NCBI GenBank assembly: GCA_021793235.1
Contig: JAJYTD010000029.1
Span: 1-53,712 of the forward strand
Length of the DNA: 53,712 nt
Origin: Actinomycetes bacterium
Lineage (GTDB): Bacteria; Actinomycetota; Actinomycetes; Streptosporangiales; Streptosporangiaceae
Direction: 5' to 3'
Shown here piece by piece: positions 16,678 through 24,292 of this stretch. The translations under genes and the position numbers were made by a program. Numbering within the stretch: position 1 is the stretch's first letter; each line of letters starts with the position of its first letter. The notes under the pieces are model-generated. The model saw only the letters and a list, made by a program, of their open reading frames with translations. It ran no database searches and was not told the DNA's origin.

Positions 16678-18395
16678 TGCGCGTCATGGCCCAAATGGCG
16701 ATGGTGATGAACCTCGACAAGTGCATCGGCTGCCACACGTGCTCGGTCACGTGCAAGCAGACGTGGACCAACCGCAGCGGCATGGAGTACGTGTGGTTCA
16801 ACAACGTCGAGACCCGACCCGGCCAAGGCTACCCCCGCACCTACGAGGACCAGGAGCGCTGGGAAGGCGGCTGGAAGCTGAACAAGCGGGGCCGGCTCAC
16901 CCTCAAGTCCGGCAGTCGGCTGAAGAACCTGCTGACCATCTTCTCCAGCCCCAACATGCCCACGATCCAGGACTACTACGAACCCTGGACCTACGACTAC
17001 GAGACCCTGACCAACGCCCCGCTGCAGGAACACACCCCGGTCGCCCGCCCCAAATCGCTGATCAGCGGTAAGGACATGCACGTGTCCTGGAGCGGCAACT
17101 GGGACGACGACCTCGCCGGCGCCCCCGAACTCACCTCCGACGACCCGGTGCTGAAGGAGGTCTCGGACAAGGTCAAGCTCGAATTCGAGCAGACCTTCAT
17201 GTTCTACCTGCCCCGTATTTGCGAACACTGCCTCAACCCGCCCTGCGTGGCGAGCTGCCCCAGCGGCGCGCTGTACAAGCGCAGCGAAGACGGTGTCGTG
17301 CTCGTCGACCAGGACCGGTGCCGGGGCTGGCGCAAATGCGTCACCGGCTGCCCCTACAAGAAGGTCTACTTCAACCACCGCACCGGCAAAGCCGAGAAGT
17401 GCACGTTCTGCTTTCCCCGCGTCGAGGTCGGCCTGCCCACGGTGTGCGCGGAGACGTGCGTCGGGCGGCTGCGCTACATCGGGCTCGTCCTCTACGACGC
17501 CGACGCGGTCCTCGATGCCGCATCGGTCCAGGACGAACGCGAACTGTTCGCCGCCCAGCGACGCGTCCTGCTCGACCCCGACGACCCCGACGTCGTTCGC
17601 GAGGCCGAACGCGCCGGCATCCCGCACGACTGGATCGAGGCCGCCCAGCGCTCCCCGATCTGGAGCCTGATCAACCGCTACGAAGTGGCGCTGCCGCTGC
17701 ACCCGGAGTACCGCACCATGCCGATGGTCTGGTACATCCCGCCGCTGTCGCCCGTGGTCGACGTGGTCTCCGACACCGGTTCGGACGCCGAAGACCGGCA
17801 CAACCTCTTCGCCGCCATCGACAGCCTGCGCATCCCCGTGGAATACCTCGCCGAACTGTTCACCGCCGGGGACACCGCCCCGGTGACCGCCGTACTCAAA
17901 CGGCTCGCGGCGATGCGCTCCTACATGCGCGACATCAACCTGGGCCGCGAACCCGACGACTCCATCCCCGCCGCGGTCGGTATGAGCGGAGCAGACCTCT
18001 ACGACATGTACCGGCTGCTCGCACTGGCCAAGTACGAGGAGCGCTACGTCATCCCCCCCGCGCACGCCGAACAGGCCCACGGCCTCGAAGAGCTCGCCAC
18101 CGAGTGCAGCCTCGACTACGAGGGCGGCCCCGGCATGGGTGGTTGGGGACCGTTCGGGGAGGGCTCCGGCGGCAGCACGCCCATCGCGGTGGAGAGCTTC
18201 CACTCGCTCAAACAGCGCCAGACCACCAACACCCTCACCGACCCCGAGAACAAGGAGAAGCGCGTCAACCTGCTCAACTGGGACGGCAAAGGGGCGCCGG
18301 AAGGCCTGTTCCCGCCCCGCCCCGGCCAGGAGCGCGGCGCGCCGGAAGTCATGGAAGGCACCGACCCCGACGATGACGCGGAGCCCAAGCCATGA
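16677..18395 (+). CDS. narH: Respiratory nitrate reductase beta subunit
   Basis: A 572-residue electron-transfer subunit that carries electrons from NarI haems to NarG. Four Cys clusters are intact: CIGCHTCSVTCKQTW (about 16-30), CEHCLNPPCVASCP, CRGWRKCVTGCP, and CTFCFPR...CAETC. The Trp in CRGWRKC marks the position where nitrate reductases hold a [3Fe-4S] cluster. The ATG at 16677 overlaps the narG stop (TGATG) and has AGGAGGTG nine bases upstream. The chain is somewhat longer than the enterobacterial form (about 512 residues), with an acidic C-terminal extension. The stop overlaps narJ by ATGA. Confidence 0.97.
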   Translation: MRVMAQMAMVMNLDKCIGCHTCSVTCKQTWTNRSGMEYVWFNNVETRPGQGYPRTYEDQERWEGGWKLNKRGRLTLKSGSRLKNLLTIFSSPNMPTIQDYYEPWTYDYETLTNAPLQEHTPVARPKSLISGKDMHVSWSGNWDDDLAGAPELTSDDPVLKEVSDKVKLEFEQTFMFYLPRICEHCLNPPCVASCPSGALYKRSEDGVVLVDQDRCRGWRKCVTGCPYKKVYFNHRTGKAEKCTFCFPRVEVGLPTVCAETCVGRLRYIGLVLYDADAVLDAASVQDERELFAAQRRVLLDPDDPDVVREAERAGIPHDWIEAAQRSPIWSLINRYEVALPLHPEYRTMPMVWYIPPLSPVVDVVSDTGSDAEDRHNLFAAIDSLRIPVEYLAELFTAGDTAPVTAVLKRLAAMRSYMRDINLGREPDDSIPAAVGMSGADLYDMYRLLALAKYEERYVIPPAHAEQAHGLEELATECSLDYEGGPGMGGWGPFGEGSGGSTPIAVESFHSLKQRQTTNTLTDPENKEKRVNLLNWDGKGAPEGLFPPRPGQERGAPEVMEGTDPDDDAEPKP

Positions 18396-19051
18396 GCCGC
18401 ATCGCACGCCTGCTCAAAAACCACCGGATCTCCGCCCGCCAACGGGCGGTGGTCCACCGCATCGCCGCCCTCGTCCTGGACTACCCCGACGAGCAGCTCC
18501 GCGCCGACCTGCCGCACCTGCGCACCGCCGCACAGCGGCTCCCCGAGCCCGTGCGCGGCCACCTCGGCGGCGTACTCGACCACCTCGAACAGACACCCCT
18601 GCGGCGCCTGACCGAAGACTACGTCGCAACCTTCGACCTGCGGCGGCGCTGCTGCCTCTACCTCACCTACTACGCCCACGGCGACACCCGAAAACGCGGG
18701 GTGGCCCTGCTCGGCTTCAAACACGCCTACCGCGCCGCCGGCCTCGAACCGGCGACCGAGGAGCTACCCGACCACCTGTGCGTCCTACTGGAGTTCAGCG
18801 CCACCACCGACCCTGACGCCGGAGCGCGCCTGCTGGTGCGGTACCGGGCCGGGCTGGAGCTGCTGCGCCTGGCCCTCATCGACGCCGACTCCCCCTATGC
18901 GGGAGCCCTGGCGGCGGTGAGCGCGACGTTGCCGCCGCTGACCGGACGCGACCGGGACGCCGTGGCCCGCCTCGTCGCGGAGGGCCCGCCGGAAGAAGAG
19001 AACGGTCCGGCGCCCTTTGCCCTACCGGACTACATAGGAGCACGCACGTGA
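18392..19051 (+). CDS. narJ: Nitrate reductase molybdenum cofactor assembly chaperone
   Basis: A 219-residue all-helical TorD/NarJ-family chaperone that binds apo-NarG and lets molybdenum cofactor and FS0 be inserted before the complex joins NarI. Family sequence is visible in ALVLDYPDEQL (about 27-37), LTEDYVATFDLRRRCCLYLTY and GDTRKRGVALL. It overlaps narH by ATGA and narI by GTGA, which favours co-translation in the usual GHJI order. Confidence 0.95.
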   Translation: MSRIARLLKNHRISARQRAVVHRIAALVLDYPDEQLRADLPHLRTAAQRLPEPVRGHLGGVLDHLEQTPLRRLTEDYVATFDLRRRCCLYLTYYAHGDTRKRGVALLGFKHAYRAAGLEPATEELPDHLCVLLEFSATTDPDAGARLLVRYRAGLELLRLALIDADSPYAGALAAVSATLPPLTGRDRDAVARLVAEGPPEEENGPAPFALPDYIGART

Positions 19052-19791
19052 CCAACGCACTCGACATCGTGCTGTGGGTGGCCGTTCCCTACGCCTGCCT
19101 CGCCGTGTTCATCATCGGCCACTACTGGCGCTACCGCTACGACAAGTTCGGCTGGACCACCCGATCCTCCCAGCTGTACGAGCGGCGGCTGCTGCGGTGG
19201 GGCAGCCCGCTGTTCCACTTCGGCATTCTCGCGGTGTTCCTCGGCCACGTCATGGGCCTGGGCATCCCCAAAAGCTGGACGGAGGCCGTCGGTGTTTCCG
19301 AAGGGGTCTACCATTTCCTGGCGATCAGCATCGGGGCGATCGCCGGGTTCGGCACCCTGGTCGGCATGGCCGTCCTCATCTACCGCCGCCGCACCGTAGG
19401 GCCGGTGTTCAGCGCCACGACGCGCATGGACAAGGCCATGTACCTCGTCCTCGCCGTGGTCATCCTGCTCGGCCTGTGGAACACGCTGGTCGCCAACGTC
19501 GTCGACTACTACGACTACCGCGAGGGCCTGTCGGTGTGGTTCCGCCACTTCTTCTTCCTCGACCCGCGCCCCGAACTCATGGCCGCGGCCCCGATCGGCT
19601 TCCAGGCCCATGCGCTCACCGCGTTCCTGCTCTTCGCGCTGTGGCCCTTCACCCGCCTCGTGCACGTATTCAGCGCACCCATCGGCTACCTGTGGCGGCC
19701 CTACATCGTCTACCGCAGCAAGGACGAGGGCCTGGGCACCCGGTCACAGCGCCGCGGATGGGAACGGATCGGCGCGGGCAGTCGCCGGTGA
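19048..19791 (+). CDS. narI: Respiratory nitrate reductase gamma subunit (cytochrome b)
   Basis: A 247-residue membrane subunit that oxidises quinol and holds two b-type haems. Five membrane helices are visible. Candidate haem ligands are the His residues in HFGILAVFLGHVMG (second helix) and in FQAHALTAF and TRLVHVFSAP (last helix). The GTG start at 19048 overlaps narJ and is preceded by AGGAG. The stop overlaps the narK ATG by one base. Confidence 0.95.
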   Translation: MTNALDIVLWVAVPYACLAVFIIGHYWRYRYDKFGWTTRSSQLYERRLLRWGSPLFHFGILAVFLGHVMGLGIPKSWTEAVGVSEGVYHFLAISIGAIAGFGTLVGMAVLIYRRRTVGPVFSATTRMDKAMYLVLAVVILLGLWNTLVANVVDYYDYREGLSVWFRHFFFLDPRPELMAAAPIGFQAHALTAFLLFALWPFTRLVHVFSAPIGYLWRPYIVYRSKDEGLGTRSQRRGWERIGAGSRR

Positions 19792-20969
19792 TGGCCCAAA
19801 GCAGGGGAGGGGCGGGCATCAACCTCGCCCTGGCGACCGCCGCGTTCACGCTGACGTTCTGGGCGTGGAACCTGGTCGGGCCGCTGGCCACCACCTACAG
19901 CGACGACCTGGGCCTGTCCCCCACCCAGACCTCCCTGATCATCGCGTTCCCGGTGCTGGTCGGGTCCGTGGGGCGCATCCCGGTGGGCGCGCTGACCGAC
20001 CGCTACGGCGGCCGGGTGATGATGGCCGCGATCTGCTTCGTCTCGATCGTCCCGGTGCTGCTGGTCGGCCTCTTCGGCGGCTCCTTCACCCTGCTGCTGG
20101 TGTGGGGGTTCCTCCTCGGCATCGCCGGGACGTCGTTCGCCGTGGGCATCCCGTTCGTGAACGCCTGGCACGCGCCGCACCGCCGCGGTCTCGCCACCGG
20201 TGTGTTCGGCGCCGGCATGGGCGGCACCGCGCTGTCCGCGTTCTTCACCCCGGCCCTGGTCGCCGCGGTCGGCCTGGCGGAAGCGCACGTCCTCATGGCC
20301 GTCGCCCTGGCGGCGATGGGCGTGATCATGCTCGTGTTCAGCCGGGACGCACCCGACTGGCGGCCCAGCACCGACCCGGTGCTGCCGCGGATGACCGACG
20401 CGCTCCGCCTCAAGGCCACCTGGCAGACCATGGTGCTGTACGCGGTCGCCTTCGGCGGGTTCGTGGCGTTCTCCACCTACCTGCCGACACTGCTGCAGGC
20501 CGCCTACGGCTTCGCCCAGACCGAAGCGGGGCTGCGCACCGCGGGCTTTTCCATCGTCGCGGTGGTCGCCCGGCCGATCGGCGGCTTACTGTCGGACCGG
20601 ATCGGCCCGGTACGGGTCTGCCTGGCCTCGTTCGCCATCACGGCGGCCATGGCGATCGCCCTCGCCTTCGACCCGCCCGCGGAGATCCGCGCCGGGGTGG
20701 TGTTCGTCCTCATGGCGTTCGCGCTGGGCCTGGGCACCGGCGGTGTGTTCGCGCTGGTCGCCAAGCTCGTCGACCCCTCCCGGGTCGGCGCCGTGACGGG
20801 CCTGGTCGGGGCCGCGGGCGGCCTCGGCGGCTACTTCCCGCCCCTGCTGATGGGGGTGGTCCTGCAGGCCACCGGCACCTACACCACCGGCTTCGTCCTG
20901 CTGGCGATCGTCGCCGCGGTCACGGCCCTGTACACGGTCCGCGCCTTCACCGAGTTCGGGCGCAGATAG
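19791..20969 (+). CDS. narK: Nitrate/nitrite transporter, NarK family
   Basis: A 392-residue, 12-helix MFS protein of the NarK/NasA family that moves nitrate in and/or nitrite out. The chain shows the MFS loop LTDRYGGRVM after helix 2. The family-typical Gly-rich nitrate signature region reads GIAGTSFAVGIPFVNAW followed by GVFGAGMGGTALSAF, and its second-half counterpart lies near GLVGAAGGLGGYFPP. It is translationally coupled to narI (TGATG), so uptake and reduction are made together. Whether it is a nitrate-proton symporter (NarK1-like) or an antiporter cannot be told from sequence inspection. Confidence 0.93.
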   Translation: MAQSRGGAGINLALATAAFTLTFWAWNLVGPLATTYSDDLGLSPTQTSLIIAFPVLVGSVGRIPVGALTDRYGGRVMMAAICFVSIVPVLLVGLFGGSFTLLLVWGFLLGIAGTSFAVGIPFVNAWHAPHRRGLATGVFGAGMGGTALSAFFTPALVAAVGLAEAHVLMAVALAAMGVIMLVFSRDAPDWRPSTDPVLPRMTDALRLKATWQTMVLYAVAFGGFVAFSTYLPTLLQAAYGFAQTEAGLRTAGFSIVAVVARPIGGLLSDRIGPVRVCLASFAITAAMAIALAFDPPAEIRAGVVFVLMAFALGLGTGGVFALVAKLVDPSRVGAVTGLVGAAGGLGGYFPPLLMGVVLQATGTYTTGFVLLAIVAAVTALYTVRAFTEFGRR

Positions 20970-21066
20970 CGCGCGGGGCCTGGCAAGCTCCTATGCGATC
21001 GAGTGCTGCAACGCCGGCGCAGTGGCCGCGTGCGCGCGCTGGGATCCGGCATTCGGTGCTCGGGCG

Positions 21067-21100
21067 GGGTCTCCTCCTCCGCGTGCGGGGAGGAGGCCCC
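21067..21100 (-). terminator. Hairpin after DUF397 copy 1
   Basis: Arms of the GTCTCCTCC / GGAGGAGGCC type around CCGC-GT-GCGG form a strong hairpin just downstream of the first DUF397 stop on the minus strand. Similar hairpins follow copies 2 (about 21379-21412), 3 (about 21867-21899) and 4 (22174-22208). Confidence 0.6.
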
Positions 21101-21108
21101 ATTGGGGG

Positions 21109-21291
21109 TTATCGGTTGTCGGTGCGCACGTGGGCGAGGAAGGCGGCCCATTCTGCTGCGGGTACGGTCAGGTGCCCCAGGTGGCGGTTCCGGGTGTCGC
21201 GGATGTCTACTTGAATGCCGTCCGGGATTCGGCATTCGACACAATTGGGGTCATTTCCTCCGCTGTAGCTGCTTTTGATCCACATCTCCAT
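21109..21291 (-). CDS. DUF397 protein, copy 1
   Basis: A 60-residue DUF397 protein. WIKSSYSGG (4-12) is the family opening, NCVECR follows, and the end TVPAAEWAAFLAHVR is typical. DUF397 genes are nearly confined to Actinobacteria and normally accompany an XRE/DUF5753 regulator, probably as its small antagonist or partner (BldB-related). This copy has no regulator directly upstream; copy 2 lies there instead. Its middle resembles copy 4 and its end resembles copy 3, so it is a mosaic. Confidence 0.85.
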   Translation of the reverse strand: MEMWIKSSYSGGNDPNCVECRIPDGIQVDIRDTRNRHLGHLTVPAAEWAAFLAHVRTDNR

Positions 21292-21378
21292 ACCGGTCTC
21301 TGTTGATCTTGCGTAGCGGGTGGACGGATGCGGGAACCGGGTACGGGTTGGCGTGTGCCGGTTTCTGCCCGGGTGTGT

Positions 21379-21412
21379 GGGGTCTCCTTCCCCGTGTGCG
21401 GGGAGGAGGCCC
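21379..21412 (-). terminator. Hairpin after DUF397 copy 2
   Basis: GGGTCTCC...CCCCGTGTGCGGGG...GGAGGCCCC forms a stem-loop directly downstream of the frameshifted DUF397 gene, equivalent to the hairpins of the other copies. Confidence 0.55.
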
Positions 21413-21420
21413 CTCGGGGG

Positions 21421-21608
21421 TCATCGGTCGTCGGTGCGCAGGTGGGCGAGGAAGGCGGCCCATTCTGCTGTGGGTACGGTCAGGTGCCCCAGGTGGCGGT
21501 TCTGGGTGTCGCGGATCTTGACGCTCTCGGGGTCTCGCAGACCTCGACGCAGTTCGAGTTGTTCGGAGCGCTGTAGCTAGATTTGTGCCAGCCGAGTTCA
21601 ATGGTCAT
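21421..21608 (-). pseudogene. DUF397 copy 2, frameshifted
   Basis: It opens normally (M-T-I-E-L-G-W-H-K-S-S-Y-S) and reads NCVEVCETP. It then loses frame because a C-run is one base short: four G on the plus strand at 21529-21532, against five at 22015-22019 in copy 3. The shifted frame stops after about 42 residues. The original frame downstream still encodes an intact VPTAEWAAFLAHLRTDDR end. Length confirms it: 188 bp here, 189 bp in the intact copy 4. The start overlaps the stop of the truncated regulator by ATGA. A sequencing error in the homopolymer would give the same picture. Confidence 0.8.
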
Positions 21609-21802
21609 GAGAGGGCGCCTCTTATCTGCTGAACCAGGTCTGCCGACGCACCGGGAGACAGGGCTTCTGACTGTAGATTCTCGAAGTAGCTGAGCATGTC
21701 GCTTACCTGCGGAGGGTGGTCTATTACGGCTTCCCCCATCAAGTGCTCAGCGTGTGCCACCATACGGCCGGTCGGAAGGCTCATGATGCGGAATCTGCCA
21801 CC
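21605..21802 (-). pseudogene. XRE/DUF5753 regulator, C-terminal remnant
   Basis: About 65 codons that match the C-terminus of the intact regulator at 22401-23204: FRIM-L--GR-V-HAEH--G-AVI, then F-N-Q-EAL---ASADL-QIR. The DNA-binding domain and most of DUF5753 are missing. Upstream the frame runs into the hairpin and DUF397 copy 3 of the neighbouring unit. No ribosome site or suitable start is present. It is best explained as the truncated end of a duplicated module. Confidence 0.8.
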
Positions 21803-21866
21803 GACAAGTGGGCGTTCTGGTGCATGGTCCGCGTGTGCTAGGACCCGGCATTCGGTGCTTGGGTGG

Positions 21867-21899
21867 GTCTCCTTCCCCGTGTGCGGGGAGGAGGCCCCA
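21867..21899 (-). terminator. Hairpin after DUF397 copy 3
   Basis: Stem-loop of the same CCCCGTGTGCGGGG core type as after copy 2, placed just downstream of DUF397 copy 3 on the minus strand. Confidence 0.5.
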
Positions 21900-21906
21900 T
21901 TGGGGG

Positions 21907-22086
21907 TTATCGGTTGTCGGTGCGCAGGTGGGCGAGGAAGGCGGCCCATTCTGCTGCGGGTACGGTCAGGTGCCCCAGGTGGCGGTTCTGGGTGTCGCGG
22001 ATCTTGACGCTCTCGGGGGTCTCGCAGACCTCGACGCAGTTGCCACCGCTGGCATCGCTGTAGCTGCTTTTAATCCACATCTCCAT
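21907..22086 (-). CDS. DUF397 protein, copy 3
   Basis: A 59-residue DUF397 protein (MEMWIKSSYSDASGGNCVEV at the start, a RTDNR end). It starts with ATG at 22086 and stops with TAA at 21907. The centre, CETPESVKIRDTQNR, matches frameshifted copy 2, while its last third matches copy 1. It is the intact reference that exposes the frameshift in copy 2. No dedicated regulator gene abuts it, so it may be transcribed with copy 4 from the regulator promoter. Confidence 0.82.
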   Translation of the reverse strand: MEMWIKSSYSDASGGNCVEVCETPESVKIRDTQNRHLGHLTVPAAEWAAFLAHLRTDNR

Positions 22087-22173
22087 ACCGGTCTCCGTTG
22101 ATCTTGCGTAGCGGGTGGACGGATGCGGGAACCGGGTGCGGCTTGGCGTGTGTCGATTTCTGCCCGGGTGTGC

Positions 22174-22208
22174 GGGGCCTCCTCCTCCGCGTGCGGGGAG
22201 GAGGCCCC
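22174..22208 (-). terminator. Hairpin after DUF397 copy 4
   Basis: GGGGCCTCCTCC and GGAGGAGGCCCC pair around an inner CCGC-GT-GCGG stem, immediately after the copy 4 stop. It probably ends or attenuates the regulator-DUF397 transcript before copy 3. Confidence 0.6.
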
Positions 22209-22215
22209 TCGGGGG

Positions 22216-22404
22216 TCATCGGTCGTCGGTGCGCAGGTGGGCGAGGAAGGCGGCCCATTCTGCTGTGGGTACGGTCAGGTGTCCCAGGTGGCGGTTCCGG
22301 GTGTCGCGGATGTCTACTTGAATGCCGTCCGGAGATCGGCATTCGACACAATTGGGGTTATTTCCTCCGCTGTAGCTGGATGTGCGCCACGACTCGTTCA
22401 TCAC
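22216..22404 (-). CDS. DUF397 protein, copy 4 (paired with intact regulator)
   Basis: A 62-residue DUF397 protein with WRTSSYSGG, NCVECRSPDG and the TVPTAEWAAFLAHLR end. Its ATG overlaps the regulator stop by ATGA, the classic XRE-DUF397 arrangement, in which the small protein is thought to modulate the regulator. This pair is the intact parental-type module of the duplication. Confidence 0.88.
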   Translation of the reverse strand: MMNESWRTSSYSGGNNPNCVECRSPDGIQVDIRDTRNRHLGHLTVPTAEWAAFLAHLRTDDR

Positions 22405-23204
22405 ATGAGTCCCTTTCGTATCTGTGCGAGCAGGTCCGCCGACGCCCGAAGGGGGAGGGCTTCCGCCTGAATGTTCCCAAATGTCGTGCCGAGTTGGTTC
22501 ACGTGCCTGGGGTTGCTGATCACCGCCTGCCCGCCCCAGTGCTCGGCGTGGCCGACGATTCGGCCATCGTGCAGGTTCATAATCCGAAACGAGCCGGACA
22601 GGCCCGGGTGGCTGGTGGTATCCGATGGCACCACGGCGATCCGTATCCGCCAGTCCTCCGTCAGGGTCAGCAAGCGCTCTAATTGCTCCCGCATGATCTC
22701 ATGTGAGCCCAGGACGCGGCGCACCGCGCTTTCATCCACGATGAAGTGCAGCGGTGTGCGCGGCAGTTCGGCCAGGCGTGCGGTTCTGGACTTGACGAGC
22801 TGGTCCACCCGCTCGTCGGTGTCCCAGGAGCGTTCGGCGCGGATGAGTGCGCGGGCGTACTTCGCTGTCTGGAGCAGGCCCGGCACCACCATCATCTGGT
22901 ATTCGCGTATCTCCGTTGCCTGCCGTTCGAGCAGCGCGAAGTCGCGCCACGAATCAGGGATGTCGCGCGTATCGTTCAGCCGGATCCAGAGCTGGGTGAG
23001 GGTCCCGCCTGTAGAAAGTGCGGAATCCGCCGCTTCCGCATGATCCCGTTTCGGGGTGCGTGTCCCTCTTTCGAAAGCGCTCACAGTGGGGGTCGAGACG
23101 AGCATCTTACGGCCCAGTTGGTTCTGTGAAATTCCAGCTAGACTTCGCGCCCGCCGTAATTCGTTGCCCCATGGCCGCCATATCTCATTCGTAGTATTGC
23201 TCAT
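22401..23204 (-). CDS. XRE-family regulator with DUF5753 domain
   Basis: A 267-residue DNA-binding protein. The helix-turn-helix (about residues 12-66) includes SLAGISQNQLGRKMLVSTPT, and a DUF5753 domain (about 85-262) follows with VVPGLLQTAKYARA, the family's hallmark. These regulators occur in many copies in filamentous Actinobacteria with DUF397 partners and affect morphology and secondary metabolism. The ligand is unknown. Divergent transcription from the ATPase gene leaves about 250 bp of AT-richer DNA that probably contains both promoters. Confidence 0.92.
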   Translation of the reverse strand: MSNTTNEIWRPWGNELRRARSLAGISQNQLGRKMLVSTPTVSAFERGTRTPKRDHAEAADSALSTGGTLTQLWIRLNDTRDIPDSWRDFALLERQATEIREYQMMVVPGLLQTAKYARALIRAERSWDTDERVDQLVKSRTARLAELPRTPLHFIVDESAVRRVLGSHEIMREQLERLLTLTEDWRIRIAVVPSDTTSHPGLSGSFRIMNLHDGRIVGHAEHWGGQAVISNPRHVNQLGTTFGNIQAEALPLRASADLLAQIRKGLM

Positions 23205-23453
23205 GGCAAACGTCGTATACCACGTTGCTACATATGTCTACACGTTCTCGGAAAGATTTGATGACTGTAGCTTCCATGGCAGGTCGCAGAAGTGGCCGTC
23301 ATCGTGGGATGGGAAAGACCCCGGCGAGTGCTGCTGACACTCCCGGGGCGTGGTCCCAACCTGAAGAGGCAGGTGGAACGAGACGATGCTATCCGTACCT
23401 CCGCGGCGTACCGCTCGTGTTCGGCCCTATGTGGTGTGGGGGAGGGGTCGGTG

Positions 23454-23948
23454 ATGGCGGCCCTGTATCAGGCGCACCGCTGTTTTACCGGGGTGCCGCG
23501 CAGTGTTAAAGCCGCGCGTGATTGGCTCCGGGCCGAGCTGGCGCCCATGGTGCCCGATGAGCGTGTGGCGACGGCCGTGCTGCTGGCCTCGGAGGCGGCC
23601 ACCAACAGCCTTTGCCACACCGCCTCCGGGAGAGGCGGGACGTTCACCGTGGCCCTGGTCATCCTCGACCGGTGGATCCATATCGACATCGAGGACGGCC
23701 CCAGCGGAACAGTGCCCCACCTGGCCGCAACCGGTCTCGAAGACGAGCACGGGCGCGGCCTGGCCCTGGTCGACGCCCTCGCCGACGACTGGGGGTGGTC
23801 GCACACCGGCCTGTTCTTCCGCTTGGCCCTGCCCGATCCGGTGCCTCAGGAGCGGGAGCGCCGTTTGTCCGACATGTCCATGGGTAGCCGCCCTCCCACG
23901 TCAATGCTGTGGCAGGGGTACGGGTCGCCGCAGCAGATGAACGGATGA
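23454..23948 (+). CDS. RsbW-like histidine-kinase-fold ATPase
   Basis: A 164-residue protein of the HATPase_c_2/anti-sigma kinase family. The N-box EAATNSLCHT (47-56, Asn51), the ATP-binding DIEDG (78-82) and the GRGLALVDALADDWGW lid region (100-115) are present. Streptomyces-type genomes have many such proteins, which bind ATP and act as switch kinases or sequester partners. The one next to XRE-DUF397 genes is a recurrent arrangement. The ATG at 23454 follows GGAGGGG. The frame is open further upstream, but that part does not resemble the family. Confidence 0.85.
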   Translation: MAALYQAHRCFTGVPRSVKAARDWLRAELAPMVPDERVATAVLLASEAATNSLCHTASGRGGTFTVALVILDRWIHIDIEDGPSGTVPHLAATGLEDEHGRGLALVDALADDWGWSHTGLFFRLALPDPVPQERERRLSDMSMGSRPPTSMLWQGYGSPQQMNG

Positions 23949-23957
23949 GGAGGCGAG

Positions 23958-24173
23958 ATGGCTGCCGAACAGGCGACGAAGACACGCGATGAGCACTACA
24001 ACGCGGTGAGCGTGCTCTACCACGTGTTGCAGGAGGGCGACACGGCCGACCAGTACATCAAGGACGCGCGCCAGGCGGGGGACGAGGAGCTCGCCGAGTT
24101 CTTCACCCAGGTGCAGAGCGAGGACCGGGAACGCGCCCAGCGCGCCAAGGAGCTGCTCAAGGCCCGTCTGTGA
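23958..24173 (+). CDS. Small conserved helical protein, unknown function
   Basis: A 71-residue, highly charged, probably two-helix protein without signal peptide or membrane segment (DEHYNAVSVLYHVLQEG; YIKDARQAGDEELAEFF; RERAQRAKELL). The GAGG upstream and ATG at 23958, 9 bp after the ATPase gene, suggest co-transcription. Small proteins of this make-up are common in Actinobacteria and some other phyla, but I know no function. The codon usage fits a real gene. Confidence 0.72.
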   Translation: MAAEQATKTRDEHYNAVSVLYHVLQEGDTADQYIKDARQAGDEELAEFFTQVQSEDRERAQRAKELLKARL

Positions 24174-24223
24174 GCAGACCCCGGTGCGGGGGAACCCATC
24201 CGCGGCCGGGGCCGCGCGAAGAC

Positions 24224-24261
24224 GCCGAGGGCCGCCGAGACCATTCTCGGCGGCCCTCGGC
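24224..24261. terminator. Bidirectional terminator hairpin
   Basis: A perfect 17-bp stem (24224-24240 with 24245-24261) on a 4-base loop between two convergent genes. Confidence 0.75.
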
Positions 24262-24292
24262 CGTGTCCGGACGCGGTCGAGCGGGGTCGGGC

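Larger units (their letters stand above)
21045..22605. repeat. Diverged tandem duplication of an XRE-DUF397 module
   Basis: Two units of about 800 bp repeat in the same order. Unit A (about 21045-21802) and unit B (about 21845-22605) each hold a hairpin, a DUF397 gene, a spacer with a conserved stretch, a second hairpin, a second DUF397 gene, and the C-terminal part of an XRE/DUF5753 gene. Matching start codons are 795-796 bp apart (21291/22086 and 21608/22404). In unit A the regulator keeps only about 65 C-terminal codons and unit B begins where it ends. The regulator parts are about half identical, whereas the DUF397 3' halves are nearly identical at DNA level. Confidence 0.8.

Noticed and set aside
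21067-22208. Four similar CCCCG-GTG-CGGGG hairpins suggesting a type I-E CRISPR array
   Set aside because: They are 290-490 bp apart, each follows a DUF397 stop, and there are no uniform spacers or cas genes. They are duplicated terminators.
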